In this document: positions 1 through 7,790 of the stretch, piece by piece
How positions within the stretch are numbered: position 1 is the first letter of the stretch
How the letters are laid out: each line of letters starts with the position of its first letter
DNA from: an uncultured Clostridia bacterium
GTDB taxonomy: Bacteria > Bacillota > Clostridia > Oscillospirales > Acutalibacteraceae
Length of the DNA: 47,346 nucleotides
Direction of reading: 5' to 3'
Assembly (NCBI GenBank): GCA_947625785.1
Contig: CANQPS010000018.1
Location: 1 to 47,346, forward strand
Made by a program: the position numbers and the translations under genes
Notes under the pieces: generated by a model
What the model was told of the DNA's origin: nothing
Seen by the model: the letters and a program-made list of their open reading frames with translations, nothing else
Databases searched by the model: none

Positions 1-93
1 GTATTATTCAATGATATTATAGAAGCACTCGGAAAAGTCGGCGATAATGCACAGCAAGATGTATATGCTATGACATTGCCTTATTTAATTTAA
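1..93 (+). CDS. 3' end of an unidentified gene (partial)
   Basis: The window opens inside a reading frame that is open from base 1 and stops with TAA at 91-93, giving 30 C-terminal residues ending in ALPYLI-like sequence (TLPYLI). The start and most of the protein lie outside the window. I do not recognise the family. It reads in the same direction as the LysR gene, with about 147 bases of promoter-like sequence between them. Confidence 0.45.
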   Translation, partial: VLFNDIIEALGKVGDNAQQDVYAMTLPYLI

Positions 94-129
94 TATTGGT
101 AAAATAAAATGATATGAATTAAGGATTAT

Positions 130-150
130 GTTATAGGCAAAAACTATAAC
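130..150. promoter_or_regulatory. Inverted repeat, probable operator upstream of lysR
   Basis: A perfect 7-base inverted repeat, GTTATAG and CTATAAC, is separated by 7 bases. It lies about 90 bases upstream of the LysR start and about 20 bases upstream of a plausible -35. LysR proteins usually bind interrupted palindromes of this size, but the half-site TTATAGG also recurs before the Rrf2 gene (785-792 and 762-769 of kilobase 19), so an Rrf2 protein is the alternative ligand. Confidence 0.4.
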
Positions 151-170
151 GGGTTAGAGAAAAAAAGAAC

Positions 171-233
171 TGTACAAAAGCAAGAAGGTGTGATATAATA
201 AAACATACCATTTAGATGTGTTTTATAGGAATT
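171..233 (+). promoter_or_regulatory. Promoter of the lysR gene with TATAGGAATT motif
   Basis: A -35-like TGTACA (171-176) and a perfect -10 TATAAT (194-199) are separated by 17 bases. Downstream, TATAGGAATT (224-233) sits just before the ATG at 241. It is the reverse complement of the AATTCCTATA found in two other promoters in this window, which suggests a shared operator placed here as a roadblock over the 5' leader. Confidence 0.45.
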
Positions 234-240
234 AAGAAAT

Positions 241-1164
241 ATGACATTGATTCAATTGAAATATGCAATTACAGTTGCCGGAGAACGTTCGCTGAATGAT
301 GCGGCAAAAAAACTGTATATATCGCAGCCCAGCCTTTCATCGACAATACATTCGCTTGAAAAAGAGCTTGGTTTTGATATTTTCATTCGTTCCAAAAGTG
401 GGATAATACTTACCGTTGCCGGAGCTGAATTTATCGGTTATGCTAAGTCGGTTATTGAACAGTATGACATACTTGACTCCAAGTATCTGTCTCATATGAA
501 TCAGAAAAAACGATTCAGCGTGTCAATGCAGCACTATACATTTGCGGTCAATGCTTTTGTGGAACTCGTAAAACAGTATGGAATGGACGAATATGAATTT
601 GAAGTAAATGAGACAAAGACTTATGAAGTAATCGAAAATGTAAAAAATCTCCGAAGCGAAATAGGAATTTTGTATCTGAATGACTTTAACAAAAATGTTA
701 TGATAAAGATATTTTCTGAGACAGGAATTCACTTTGTGCCGTTGTTTGAATGCGAAATTTATGTGTATATGTGGAAAGGCCATCCATTGGCAAAGCAGAA
801 AGAAATTTCTTTGGAAGAACTTGAAGAATATCCGTGCCTTGGATTTGCATAAGGCGAACATAATTCATTTTATTTTGCGGAAGAAGTGCTGAGTACATAT
901 CAATATAAACGATTTATCCGTGCTAATGACAGGGCGACAATGTTGAATTTAATGGTTGGTCTGAACGGATTTACGCTATGTTCAGGTATTATCTGCGAGG
1001 AGTTGAATGGCAAGGATTATCGTGCAGTAAAGCTGAAATCGGACGAAAAAATGACAATAGGCTATATTGCTCGAAAAGATTCTGTATTGAGTGCAATCGG
1101 CGAAAAATATTTGCAGGAAATTGCAAAATATCAGGAGGGAAATCACAATGGAGAGGAAAATTGA
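241..1164 (+). pseudogene. LysR-family regulator interrupted by an in-frame TAA
   Basis: The first 60 residues form the winged helix-turn-helix of LysR regulators (SLNDAAKKLYISQPSLSSTI, then LEKELGFDIFIR). A substrate-binding domain follows. Translation stops at a TAA at 850-852, but the same frame continues without another stop to 1164 (GEHNSFYFAEE and onward), giving a normal family length of about 307 codons if the stop is read through. A single CAA-to-TAA change (Gln) explains it. The tail overlaps the start of the sulfhydrylase gene by 17 bases, which is typical of one operon. The protein would be the local sulfur or methionine regulator. It may be inactive, or the 203-residue product may still bind DNA. 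Confidence 0.75.
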
Positions 1165-2314
1165 GACAAAATGTCTGCATTTCGAGGAAGATGAGGGCAA
1201 CATAAGCCATTTCGGAGCGATAAGTTTTCCGATTTATCAGACGGCAACTTATGCCCATACAGGAGTGGGAAAAAGTACAGGATATGACTACTCCCGTTTA
1301 CAGAATCCCACAAAAGAGCATCTGGAAAAGGTGGTTGCATCGCTCGAAAACGGCACGGACGGTTTTGCACTTTCTTCGGGAATGGCGGCAATTTCGTTGC
1401 TTATGGAGCTTTTCAAACCGGGAGACCATATCATTGCGGATTCGGATTTGTACGGCGGAAGTATACGGCTTTTCCGCAATGTTTCGGAGAAAAACAGCAT
1501 TTTGTTTTCAAATATAGACTGTTACAAGGAGAATATCGAAAAATATATAACTAAAAATACAAGGGCGGTTTACATTGAAACTCCTACAAATCCGATGATG
1601 CACGTCACGGACATTGCAAAAGCGGCTGAAATCACGAGAAACAACGGAATTATACTCATTGTTGATAATACATTTATGTCGCCGTATTTTCAGAATCCGC
1701 TTGATTTGGGAGCCGATATTGTTGTGCATAGCGGAACAAAATTTTTAGGCGGTCACAATGACACACTCGCAGGATTTTTAGTAACAAAAAATCCGGAGAT
1801 TGCCGAAAAACTGAGATTTTTGATAAAAACTACGGGAGCAGGTCTTGCACCGTTCGATAGTTGGCTAATTTTAAGAGGAATAAAAACTCTTGGAGTCCGC
1901 ATGGAAAAATCACAAGAAAATGCAATAAAAATCGCTCATTGGCTGAAAAAACAAGAAGCTGTTGCAGATGTAATTTATCCCGGACTTCCGGAGCATTCCG
2001 GTTATGAAATAATGAAAAAACAAGCCCGTGGTTTCGGCTCAATGCTGACATTCAGCGTAAAAAGCAAGGCTTTCGCTCTTTCAATTCTGGAAAAAGTCCG
2101 TATGATAAAATTTGCGGAAAGTCTGGGCGGTGTCGAAACGCTGATAACATATCCCACAACGCAGACCCATGCCGATGTTCCGCAGGAAATCCGTGAAAAG
2201 AATGGCATTACAGAAAATCTATTAAGACTTTCTGTGGGAATTGAAAATGCAGATGATTTAATTTATGAACTTGAAAAAGTTTTTCGTGAAACGGAGTGTG
2301 AATTAAGTGTCTGA
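1148..2314 (+). CDS. Cystathionine gamma-synthase / O-acylhomoserine sulfhydrylase family enzyme
   Basis: A 388-residue PLP enzyme of the Cys/Met metabolism family. Visible landmarks are YDYSRLQNPT (46-55, phosphate and substrate contacts), SSGMAA (about 76-81), the DNTF aspartate at about 173, and the PLP lysine K198 in HSGTKFLGGHND. Family members join O-acetyl- or O-succinylhomoserine to cysteine, sulfide or methanethiol, or cleave methionine or cystathionine; the exact reaction cannot be read from the sequence. The ATG at 1148 is chosen because AGGAGG lies at 1133-1138. It overlaps the LysR tail upstream and the MalY gene downstream, so it is the first enzyme of a tightly packed operon. 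In a nitrogenase-like sulfur island it is a good candidate for turning released methanethiol into methionine. Confidence 0.85.
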   Translation: MERKIETKCLHFEEDEGNISHFGAISFPIYQTATYAHTGVGKSTGYDYSRLQNPTKEHLEKVVASLENGTDGFALSSGMAAISLLMELFKPGDHIIADSDLYGGSIRLFRNVSEKNSILFSNIDCYKENIEKYITKNTRAVYIETPTNPMMHVTDIAKAAEITRNNGIILIVDNTFMSPYFQNPLDLGADIVVHSGTKFLGGHNDTLAGFLVTKNPEIAEKLRFLIKTTGAGLAPFDSWLILRGIKTLGVRMEKSQENAIKIAHWLKKQEAVADVIYPGLPEHSGYEIMKKQARGFGSMLTFSVKSKAFALSILEKVRMIKFAESLGGVETLITYPTTQTHADVPQEIREKNGITENLLRLSVGIENADDLIYELEKVFRETECELSV

Positions 2315-3488
2315 AAGAAATCTCGATTTTGATAAAATTATTGACAGACATAACACCAGAAGTCTGAAATATGATTTTGCAAAAAGGCGTGGTATGCCGG
2401 AAGATGTGTTGCCTTTGTGGGTTGCAGATATGGATTTTGAAACGTCATCATACATTCAAAACGCACTGAAAGAACGTATAAATCACGGAATTTTCGGCTA
2501 TAGCGAGGTTGAAACACCATATTTTGAAATTGTTTGCAATTGGCTGAAAATCCGCCATAACTGGATTCCGGAGGAAAAATGGCTTGTGAAAACGCCCGGC
2601 GTAGTTTTTGCACTTGCAATGGCGGTAAAAGCCTATACACAACCAAATGACGGCATTCTGATTCAACAACCGGTTTATTATCCGTTTTCGGAAGTGATTG
2701 AAGATAACGGCAGAAAAGTGGTAAGCAATGACCTATATCTTGGCAAAGATAACCGCTATCATATTGATTTCGGCGATTTTGAGCGAAAAATCGTTGAAAA
2801 TAATGTCAAATTATTTCTGCTTTGCAGTCCTCATAATCCCGTTGGTCGTGTCTGGACAGTTGAAGAACTCCGAAAAATCGGCGATATTTGTCTGAAATAT
2901 GGTGTTATTGTTGTGAGTGACGAAATTCATCAGGATTTTGTTTTCCAGGGTAAACACACAGTTTTTGCAAGTCTTGGCGAAAAATATGAGCAGAATTGCA
3001 TTGTCTGCACATCGCCGAGTAAAACTTTTAACCTTGCAAGTATGTTGATTTCAAATATTTTTATTCCAAATACACAGCTAAGGCGTAAATTCCGCAAACA
3101 GGTCGATTCCGCAGGTATCAGCCAGTTGAGTGTTCTGGGACTTGTTGCAACCGAAACGGCGTACAGCAAAGGCGGGAAATGGTATATGGCAATGATGGCG
3201 TATATTCGCAGAAATCTTGAATTTGTCAGAAATTTCGTGGAAAATAATCTTCGGGGAGTTAATATGATTGAAACAGAGGGAACATATCTTGTTTGGCTGG
3301 ATTTCCGTGACACAGGTCTTTCAGTCGATGAACTTGATGAAATTATCATTCACAAGGCGAAACTCTGGCTTGACAGCGGAAAAATTTTCGGCAAATGCGG
3401 TGAGGGTTTTCAGCGTATAAATATTGCCTGTCCGCAAAGTATTCTGAAAGATGCACTGGAGAGGATAAAAAATGCTTTAATAGGCTGA
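2307..3488 (+). CDS. MalY/PatB-type cystathionine beta-lyase (aminotransferase fold)
   Basis: A 393-residue fold-type I PLP enzyme with typical MalY/PatB features: the N-terminal DRHNTRSLKYD, LPLWVADMDF at about 35-44, SPHNPVGRVW, SDEIHQD, and the PLP lysine K239 in TSPSKTFN. These enzymes cleave C-S bonds in cystathionine or S-alkylcysteines, giving a thiol, pyruvate and ammonia. The start is a GTG at 2307 that overlaps the previous gene by 8 bases, with GGAG at 2293-2296, so translation is probably coupled. Together with the preceding enzyme it forms a transsulfuration pair. Classification as a C-S lyase rather than a plain aminotransferase is family knowledge. Confidence 0.85.
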   Translation: MSERNLDFDKIIDRHNTRSLKYDFAKRRGMPEDVLPLWVADMDFETSSYIQNALKERINHGIFGYSEVETPYFEIVCNWLKIRHNWIPEEKWLVKTPGVVFALAMAVKAYTQPNDGILIQQPVYYPFSEVIEDNGRKVVSNDLYLGKDNRYHIDFGDFERKIVENNVKLFLLCSPHNPVGRVWTVEELRKIGDICLKYGVIVVSDEIHQDFVFQGKHTVFASLGEKYEQNCIVCTSPSKTFNLASMLISNIFIPNTQLRRKFRKQVDSAGISQLSVLGLVATETAYSKGGKWYMAMMAYIRRNLEFVRNFVENNLRGVNMIETEGTYLVWLDFRDTGLSVDELDEIIIHKAKLWLDSGKIFGKCGEGFQRINIACPQSILKDALERIKNALIG

Positions 3489-3518
3489 GCCTATAATGTA
3501 TAATGGAAAATATATATA

Positions 3519-3547
3519 TAACAATTCCTATATGAATGGTATATAAT
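3519..3547 (+). promoter_or_regulatory. Promoter of the oxidoreductase operon with AATTCCTATA operator
   Basis: A -10 TATAAT lies at 3542-3547. The 12-mer ACAATTCCTATA occupies 3521-3532, spanning the expected -35 and spacer. The identical 12-mer lies in the promoter of the Rrf2 regulator gene (19806-19817), and its reverse complement core is before lysR. This suggests control by that Rrf2 protein. Confidence 0.5.
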
Positions 3548-3577
3548 AAATGCAGAAAGCAAAAGGTGGTGTTAATA

Positions 3578-4096
3578 ATGACGGAAATAATATGGTATGG
3601 CAGAGGCGGACAGGGAGCATTTACAGCGGCAAAACTTCTGGGGGCTGCTTATGCCTTAAAAGGAAATGCTTATTATGCACTTGCTTTTCCATCATTTGGA
3701 CCGGAACGCCGTGGCGCACCGATAAGGGCTTTTACAAAGTTGAATATAAAACCAATTTTAGACAGAAGTGAGACAGAAAAAACAGATTATATCGTTATTC
3801 TTGATGAAACACTATACAGCGATTCACTGAAAAATCTGCTGAAACCCGGTGGAAAAGTAGTCGTGAATACAAAGAAAAAATCGGACGACAATATTTATTC
3901 ATTTGACGGAAATTCAATTTCAGAAGAACTTCATCTTCCGATGTTCAACACTGTAATGCTTGGGGCAATTTCGGCATTATCGGGGATTGTTACTGCTGAT
4001 GATCTGCACAGAGCAATTGAATTATATATGCCTGAAAAAATACAAGAGAAAAACAAACAGGCAGTAGACAATGCATTGAAAGGGGTGTGCAGATGA
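3578..4096 (+). CDS. porG: 2-oxoacid:ferredoxin oxidoreductase, gamma subunit
   Basis: A 172-residue gamma subunit of the pyruvate/2-oxoacid:ferredoxin oxidoreductase family. It begins with the characteristic EIIWYGRGGQGAFTAAKLLG and has FPSFGPERRGAP and LDETL motifs. The ATG at 3578 is used because AAAGGTGG lies 8 bases upstream; an upstream in-frame start at 3536 has no ribosome-binding site. It is the first gene of a gamma-delta-alpha-beta set of separate subunits, as in archaeal and clostridial enzymes for pyruvate, 2-oxoisovalerate and similar oxoacids. The enzyme oxidatively decarboxylates an oxoacid to acyl-CoA while reducing ferredoxin in the cytoplasm. The substrate cannot be decided. 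Confidence 0.88.
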   Translation: MTEIIWYGRGGQGAFTAAKLLGAAYALKGNAYYALAFPSFGPERRGAPIRAFTKLNIKPILDRSETEKTDYIVILDETLYSDSLKNLLKPGGKVVVNTKKKSDDNIYSFDGNSISEELHLPMFNTVMLGAISALSGIVTADDLHRAIELYMPEKIQEKNKQAVDNALKGVCR

Positions 4097-4383
4097 AACC
4101 TTATCTCAGGGAAAAGGAAAATTTCGGATTTGATGATATTCCCGAAAATACATCGTTTGAAGCCGGTTATCTTGTATCAGTCAACAGTGGTTGGCGAAGT
4201 ATCAGACCGGTTGTGAATGTAGAAAAATGTGTTGGCTGTAGTCAATGTTATTTATATTGTCCGGACGGTGTAATTTCCATTGAAAATAAAAAGGCTGTAA
4301 TTGATTATGATTTTTGCAAGGGCTGCGGGATTTGTCATAAAATCTGCAAACTGAATGCAATTGAAATGGAGGTAGAACGATAG
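4093..4383 (+). CDS. porD: 2-oxoacid:ferredoxin oxidoreductase, delta subunit (2x[4Fe-4S])
   Basis: A 96-residue ferredoxin-type subunit with two complete [4Fe-4S] motifs, CVGCSQCYLYCP and CKGCGICHKICK, in the C-terminal half, preceded by the delta-subunit sequence SGWRSIRPVVN. It passes electrons from the alpha/beta catalytic core to ferredoxin. The ATG at 4093 overlaps the gamma stop by 4 bases and has AGGGG at 4081-4085. A GTG two codons earlier is possible but badly spaced. Confidence 0.88.
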   Translation: MKPYLREKENFGFDDIPENTSFEAGYLVSVNSGWRSIRPVVNVEKCVGCSQCYLYCPDGVISIENKKAVIDYDFCKGCGICHKICKLNAIEMEVER

Positions 4384-5534
4384 TGGCTAAGAAATTCCTG
4401 TCAGGTGATGAGGCTTTTGCTGAAGGCGTAAGGCTTGCAAGACCGCAAGTAATATCAGCTTATCCCATTACACCGCAGACAATTGTTGTTGAACGTCTTT
4501 CGGAAATGGTTGAAAACGGCAGTCTGAAATCTGAATTTATTCACGTTGAATCGGAACATTCAGCTTTATCTTGTGCAATCGGGGCAAGTGCTGTTGGCGC
4601 AAGAGCATTTACGGCTACTTCCTCACAAGGACTTCTGTATATGGCGGAATGTCTGCTTTACGCATCAGGAGGGCGTTTTCCAATTGTTATGATGAATGCC
4701 AACCGTTCAACTGCATTGCCGTGGAATATTTACGGTGACCAGCGTGATAGCATTTCACAGCTTGACAGCGATTGGATACAGGCATATGCGGAAAATGCAC
4801 AAGAGGGACTTGATTTTGCACTGATGAGTTACTATATTGCAGAACACAGGGAAGTTTCAACGCCGTTTATGGTGAATCTGGACGGATTTGTTTTGACACA
4901 TACATATGAAACTGTAGATATTCCTACGCAGGAGCTTGCGGACGAATATCTTCCGCCATATGAAACCGATAACAGGCTTGATATTGAAAATCCGAAAAAT
5001 CTTGCGTTTTCGGCAGGACCGGAACACAATTATATTTTCAAATATAAAGAACATCGGGCTTTATTGAGAGCAAAGAAAATTATTGCAGAGGCTGAAAAAC
5101 ATTTTGCTGAGATATTCGGCAGAAAGTACACGGGACTTCTTGAAACTTATCAAACAGAAGATGCCGAATATATATTGATAACACTTGGAAGTATTGCAGG
5201 ACTTTGCCGTGAAATAGCCGATTTTTTGAGGGCAAAGGGCAAAAAAATCGGAGTTGTAAGATTGCGCTATTTAAGACCATTCCCAACAGAGGAACTTGTT
5301 TCAGCTGTAAAAAATGCAAAGGCTGTCGGCGTTTTGGAAAAAGATATTTCCTTCGGAAATGAAGGAACTGTTTTTACAAATGTAAATTCTGCACTGTTTC
5401 AAGCCGGAATTGGTATTCCGTCCTACAATTTTATCGGCGGACTTGGCGGCAAAAATATTTCGCATAAAGATATTGAAAAAATATTTGATTTAATCGAAAA
5501 AGGTGCGGAACATATTAATTTTATCGAAATTTAA
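4383..5534 (+). CDS. porA: 2-oxoacid:ferredoxin oxidoreductase, alpha subunit
   Basis: A 383-residue alpha subunit. It has the N-terminal GDEAFAEGVRLARPQVISAYPITPQT motif region, HVESEHSALSCAIGAS and ATSSQGLLYM, all typical of the pyrimidine-binding half of this TPP enzyme, and a C-terminal transketolase-like domain with VLEKDISFGNEG. It starts at a GTG whose first base is the last base of the delta stop codon, so the two genes are translationally coupled. It must pair with the beta subunit to form the active site. Confidence 0.88.
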   Translation: MAKKFLSGDEAFAEGVRLARPQVISAYPITPQTIVVERLSEMVENGSLKSEFIHVESEHSALSCAIGASAVGARAFTATSSQGLLYMAECLLYASGGRFPIVMMNANRSTALPWNIYGDQRDSISQLDSDWIQAYAENAQEGLDFALMSYYIAEHREVSTPFMVNLDGFVLTHTYETVDIPTQELADEYLPPYETDNRLDIENPKNLAFSAGPEHNYIFKYKEHRALLRAKKIIAEAEKHFAEIFGRKYTGLLETYQTEDAEYILITLGSIAGLCREIADFLRAKGKKIGVVRLRYLRPFPTEELVSAVKNAKAVGVLEKDISFGNEGTVFTNVNSALFQAGIGIPSYNFIGGLGGKNISHKDIEKIFDLIEKGAEHINFIEI

Positions 5535-5548
5535 GGCGGTGAATGAAA

Positions 5549-6442
5549 ATGACAGTCAAAGATTTGGCAAAAGACGAATTTTTTTACGGACATAAAGCCT
5601 GTGCCGGATGCGGAGGAAGTCTTGCCGTAAGAAACGCTCTTAAAGTGATTGGAAAAAATGCGTTTGCCGTTTTGCCGGCAGGTTGTATGTCGGCAGTCGG
5701 ATTCAATTTCCCACAGCTTTGTTTTGCAAATAATGCAATAATTTCCACATTTGCCGGAACAGCGTCAATGCTCACCGGGATAGAAGCAGGACTCCGTGCA
5801 AAAGGCATTACAGATTTTACGGCGGTCGGATTTGCAGGTGACGGCGGTACGGCGGATATTGGCATTCAGGCACTTTCGGGAGCAATAGACAGAGGTGACA
5901 ACATTCTGTACATATGCTATGATAACGAAGCGTATATGAATACGGGAATACAAAAAAGCGGACTTACTCCGTTTGGGGCAAAAACAACAACTACTCTGGC
6001 AGGGAAAAATATTCACGGAAATATCCGTCCCAAGAAGAATATGTTTGAGATTGCAGCCGCCCATAATATTGCTTATGCTGCCACGGCAACGATCGGATAT
6101 ATGGAGGATTTTCTCACTAAGGTAAAAAAAGCATCAGGGCTCAAGGGAACAAAATATATCCATGTAATTGCTCCGTGTCCCACAGGCTGGGGAATTTCCG
6201 TCAGCGATACGGTTGAAATCGCCCGTGAAATTGTTGACTGTGGATTGTGGTATCTTGCGGAATATGAAAACGGCGAATTTATTCTGAATCACAATCCGAA
6301 ACAGTTTACAGATGTTGCGGAATATCTGAAAAAACAGGGAAGATTCAGGCATCTTAATAATGATGATGTAGATTTGATAATTAGATCCAGAGATGAAAAG
6401 TGGGATAAGATACGAAATAACTGGAAATTTGGAAAGGATTGA
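5549..6442 (+). CDS. porB: 2-oxoacid:ferredoxin oxidoreductase, beta subunit (TPP-binding)
   Basis: A 297-residue beta subunit carrying the thiamine diphosphate motif GDGGTADIG followed about 25 residues later by YDNEAYMNTG. The N-terminal cluster cysteines are in HKACAGCGGS, with a further one in APCPTGWG. The ATG at 5549 is preferred over the one at 5543 because the AAGGCGGTGA ribosome-binding site ends only a base before 5543. It completes the four-subunit enzyme. A likely role here is to supply low-potential ferredoxin for the nitrogenase-like reductase; the local genes suggest this but do not prove it. Confidence 0.88.
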   Translation: MTVKDLAKDEFFYGHKACAGCGGSLAVRNALKVIGKNAFAVLPAGCMSAVGFNFPQLCFANNAIISTFAGTASMLTGIEAGLRAKGITDFTAVGFAGDGGTADIGIQALSGAIDRGDNILYICYDNEAYMNTGIQKSGLTPFGAKTTTTLAGKNIHGNIRPKKNMFEIAAAHNIAYAATATIGYMEDFLTKVKKASGLKGTKYIHVIAPCPTGWGISVSDTVEIAREIVDCGLWYLAEYENGEFILNHNPKQFTDVAEYLKKQGRFRHLNNDDVDLIIRSRDEKWDKIRNNWKFGKD

Positions 6443-6447
6443 TTTTA

Positions 6448-7779
6448 ATGGCTTACAAAAAATATTGGAATGAGGAAATCGAAACAATTGACAGAAAAGA
6501 CCTTGAGGCTTTGCAATTGGAAAGGCTGAAAGAAATAGTAAAATTTTCTTACGAAAATTCGCCTTATTACAAGCGTTCATTTGATCAGGCAGGCGTAAAG
6601 CCAGAGGATATCCATCAGCTTTCTGACCTTGCCAAGTTTCCGTTTATCAACAAGCAGACGGAACGTGACACACAGGGAGTAGGTTCATTCCTTGGCGAGC
6701 TTGCGGCAGTTCCGGAGGAGGATGTTGTATTTATTTCTACATCCACAGGTTCAACGGGGGTTCCCACAATGAGTCCTTTTACAAAGCAGGATTTTGATGA
6801 ATTTCAGGATACCGAAAGCCGCTGGTTCTGGCAGATAGGAATGAGACCCAACGACAGGTATGTTCATGCACTGAATTTTTCGCTGTATGTCGGCGGCCCT
6901 GATGTTATTGGTGCACAGAATACAGGAGCATTGTGCATATGGGGCGGAACATTGCCAAGTGAAAGGTTGCTGTATATACTGAAAACATATCAGCCTACAA
7001 TTCTATGGACAAGTCCGTCATATGCATGGCAACTCGGTGAAAAGGCTTTGAAAAGCGGAATTGACCCGAAAAAAGATTTGTCAATAAGGAAAATTATTGT
7101 TGCCGGTGAATTGGGTGGTTCGATTGATTCAACACGCAAGGCAATAGAAGAACTCTGGGGTGCTGAATTGTATGATTTCTACGGACTTTCCGATATTTTC
7201 GGAGCTTGTGCGGCAATGTGTGAAGCAAAGGACGGTCTGCATATCTGTGAAGACCAGATACTTGTTGAAACTGTTGACCTGCACACAGGGAAAATACTTC
7301 CGCCCGGTTCAGTCGGAGAACTTGTATTCACAACGCTCCGCAAAAAGGCAAGACCAATGATTCGTTTCCGCACGGGCGATATTGGCTGGATAGACAGAAC
7401 TCCTTGCCTATGCGGACGCACTCACGGCAGAATACATATAAACGGCAGAAAAGATGATATGTTTATCGTCTCTGCAGTGAATGTATTTCCGAGCGATATT
7501 GAGGCGGTTATACGCGATATTAAGGGCATTACAGGCGAGTATCTTATCCGCATTTTTGAAAAGGATTATACCTGCAAATACTCTGTTGAAATCGAGAAAA
7601 GTGCAGATAATTCCAAGAGTGACGAGGAAGTTTCGGCGGAAGTTTCAACAGCCCTCAAGGCAAGAATCGGCGTAAAGCCGTATAGCGTCGTTGTTCATAA
7701 TGACGGCGGATTGAATACACGTTCGGAGCATAAATCAAGAAGGATTATTGACGAGAGAAATCTTGACTACAGCATTTAA
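6448..7779 (+). CDS. Phenylacetate-CoA ligase family (AMP-forming acyl-CoA ligase)
   Basis: A 443-residue adenylate-forming enzyme of the PaaK type. The P-loop-like motif is STSTGSTGVPTMS, then YGLSDIFGAC, FRTGDIGWID and the C-terminal hinge region near GRKDDMF. Such enzymes make aryl- or acyl-CoA from the acid with ATP; beside a 2-oxoacid:ferredoxin oxidoreductase they often act on the acyl-CoA product of aromatic or branched oxoacids, sometimes in the ATP-yielding direction. The ATG at 6448 has GGAAAGGA at 6431-6438. The gene directly follows the beta subunit and precedes an aminotransferase, which together suggest amino acid to oxoacid to acyl-CoA to acid catabolism. Confidence 0.85.
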   Translation: MAYKKYWNEEIETIDRKDLEALQLERLKEIVKFSYENSPYYKRSFDQAGVKPEDIHQLSDLAKFPFINKQTERDTQGVGSFLGELAAVPEEDVVFISTSTGSTGVPTMSPFTKQDFDEFQDTESRWFWQIGMRPNDRYVHALNFSLYVGGPDVIGAQNTGALCIWGGTLPSERLLYILKTYQPTILWTSPSYAWQLGEKALKSGIDPKKDLSIRKIIVAGELGGSIDSTRKAIEELWGAELYDFYGLSDIFGACAAMCEAKDGLHICEDQILVETVDLHTGKILPPGSVGELVFTTLRKKARPMIRFRTGDIGWIDRTPCLCGRTHGRIHINGRKDDMFIVSAVNVFPSDIEAVIRDIKGITGEYLIRIFEKDYTCKYSVEIEKSADNSKSDEEVSAEVSTALKARIGVKPYSVVVHNDGGLNTRSEHKSRRIIDERNLDYSI

Positions 7780-7790
7780 GGGGGTGCAAT

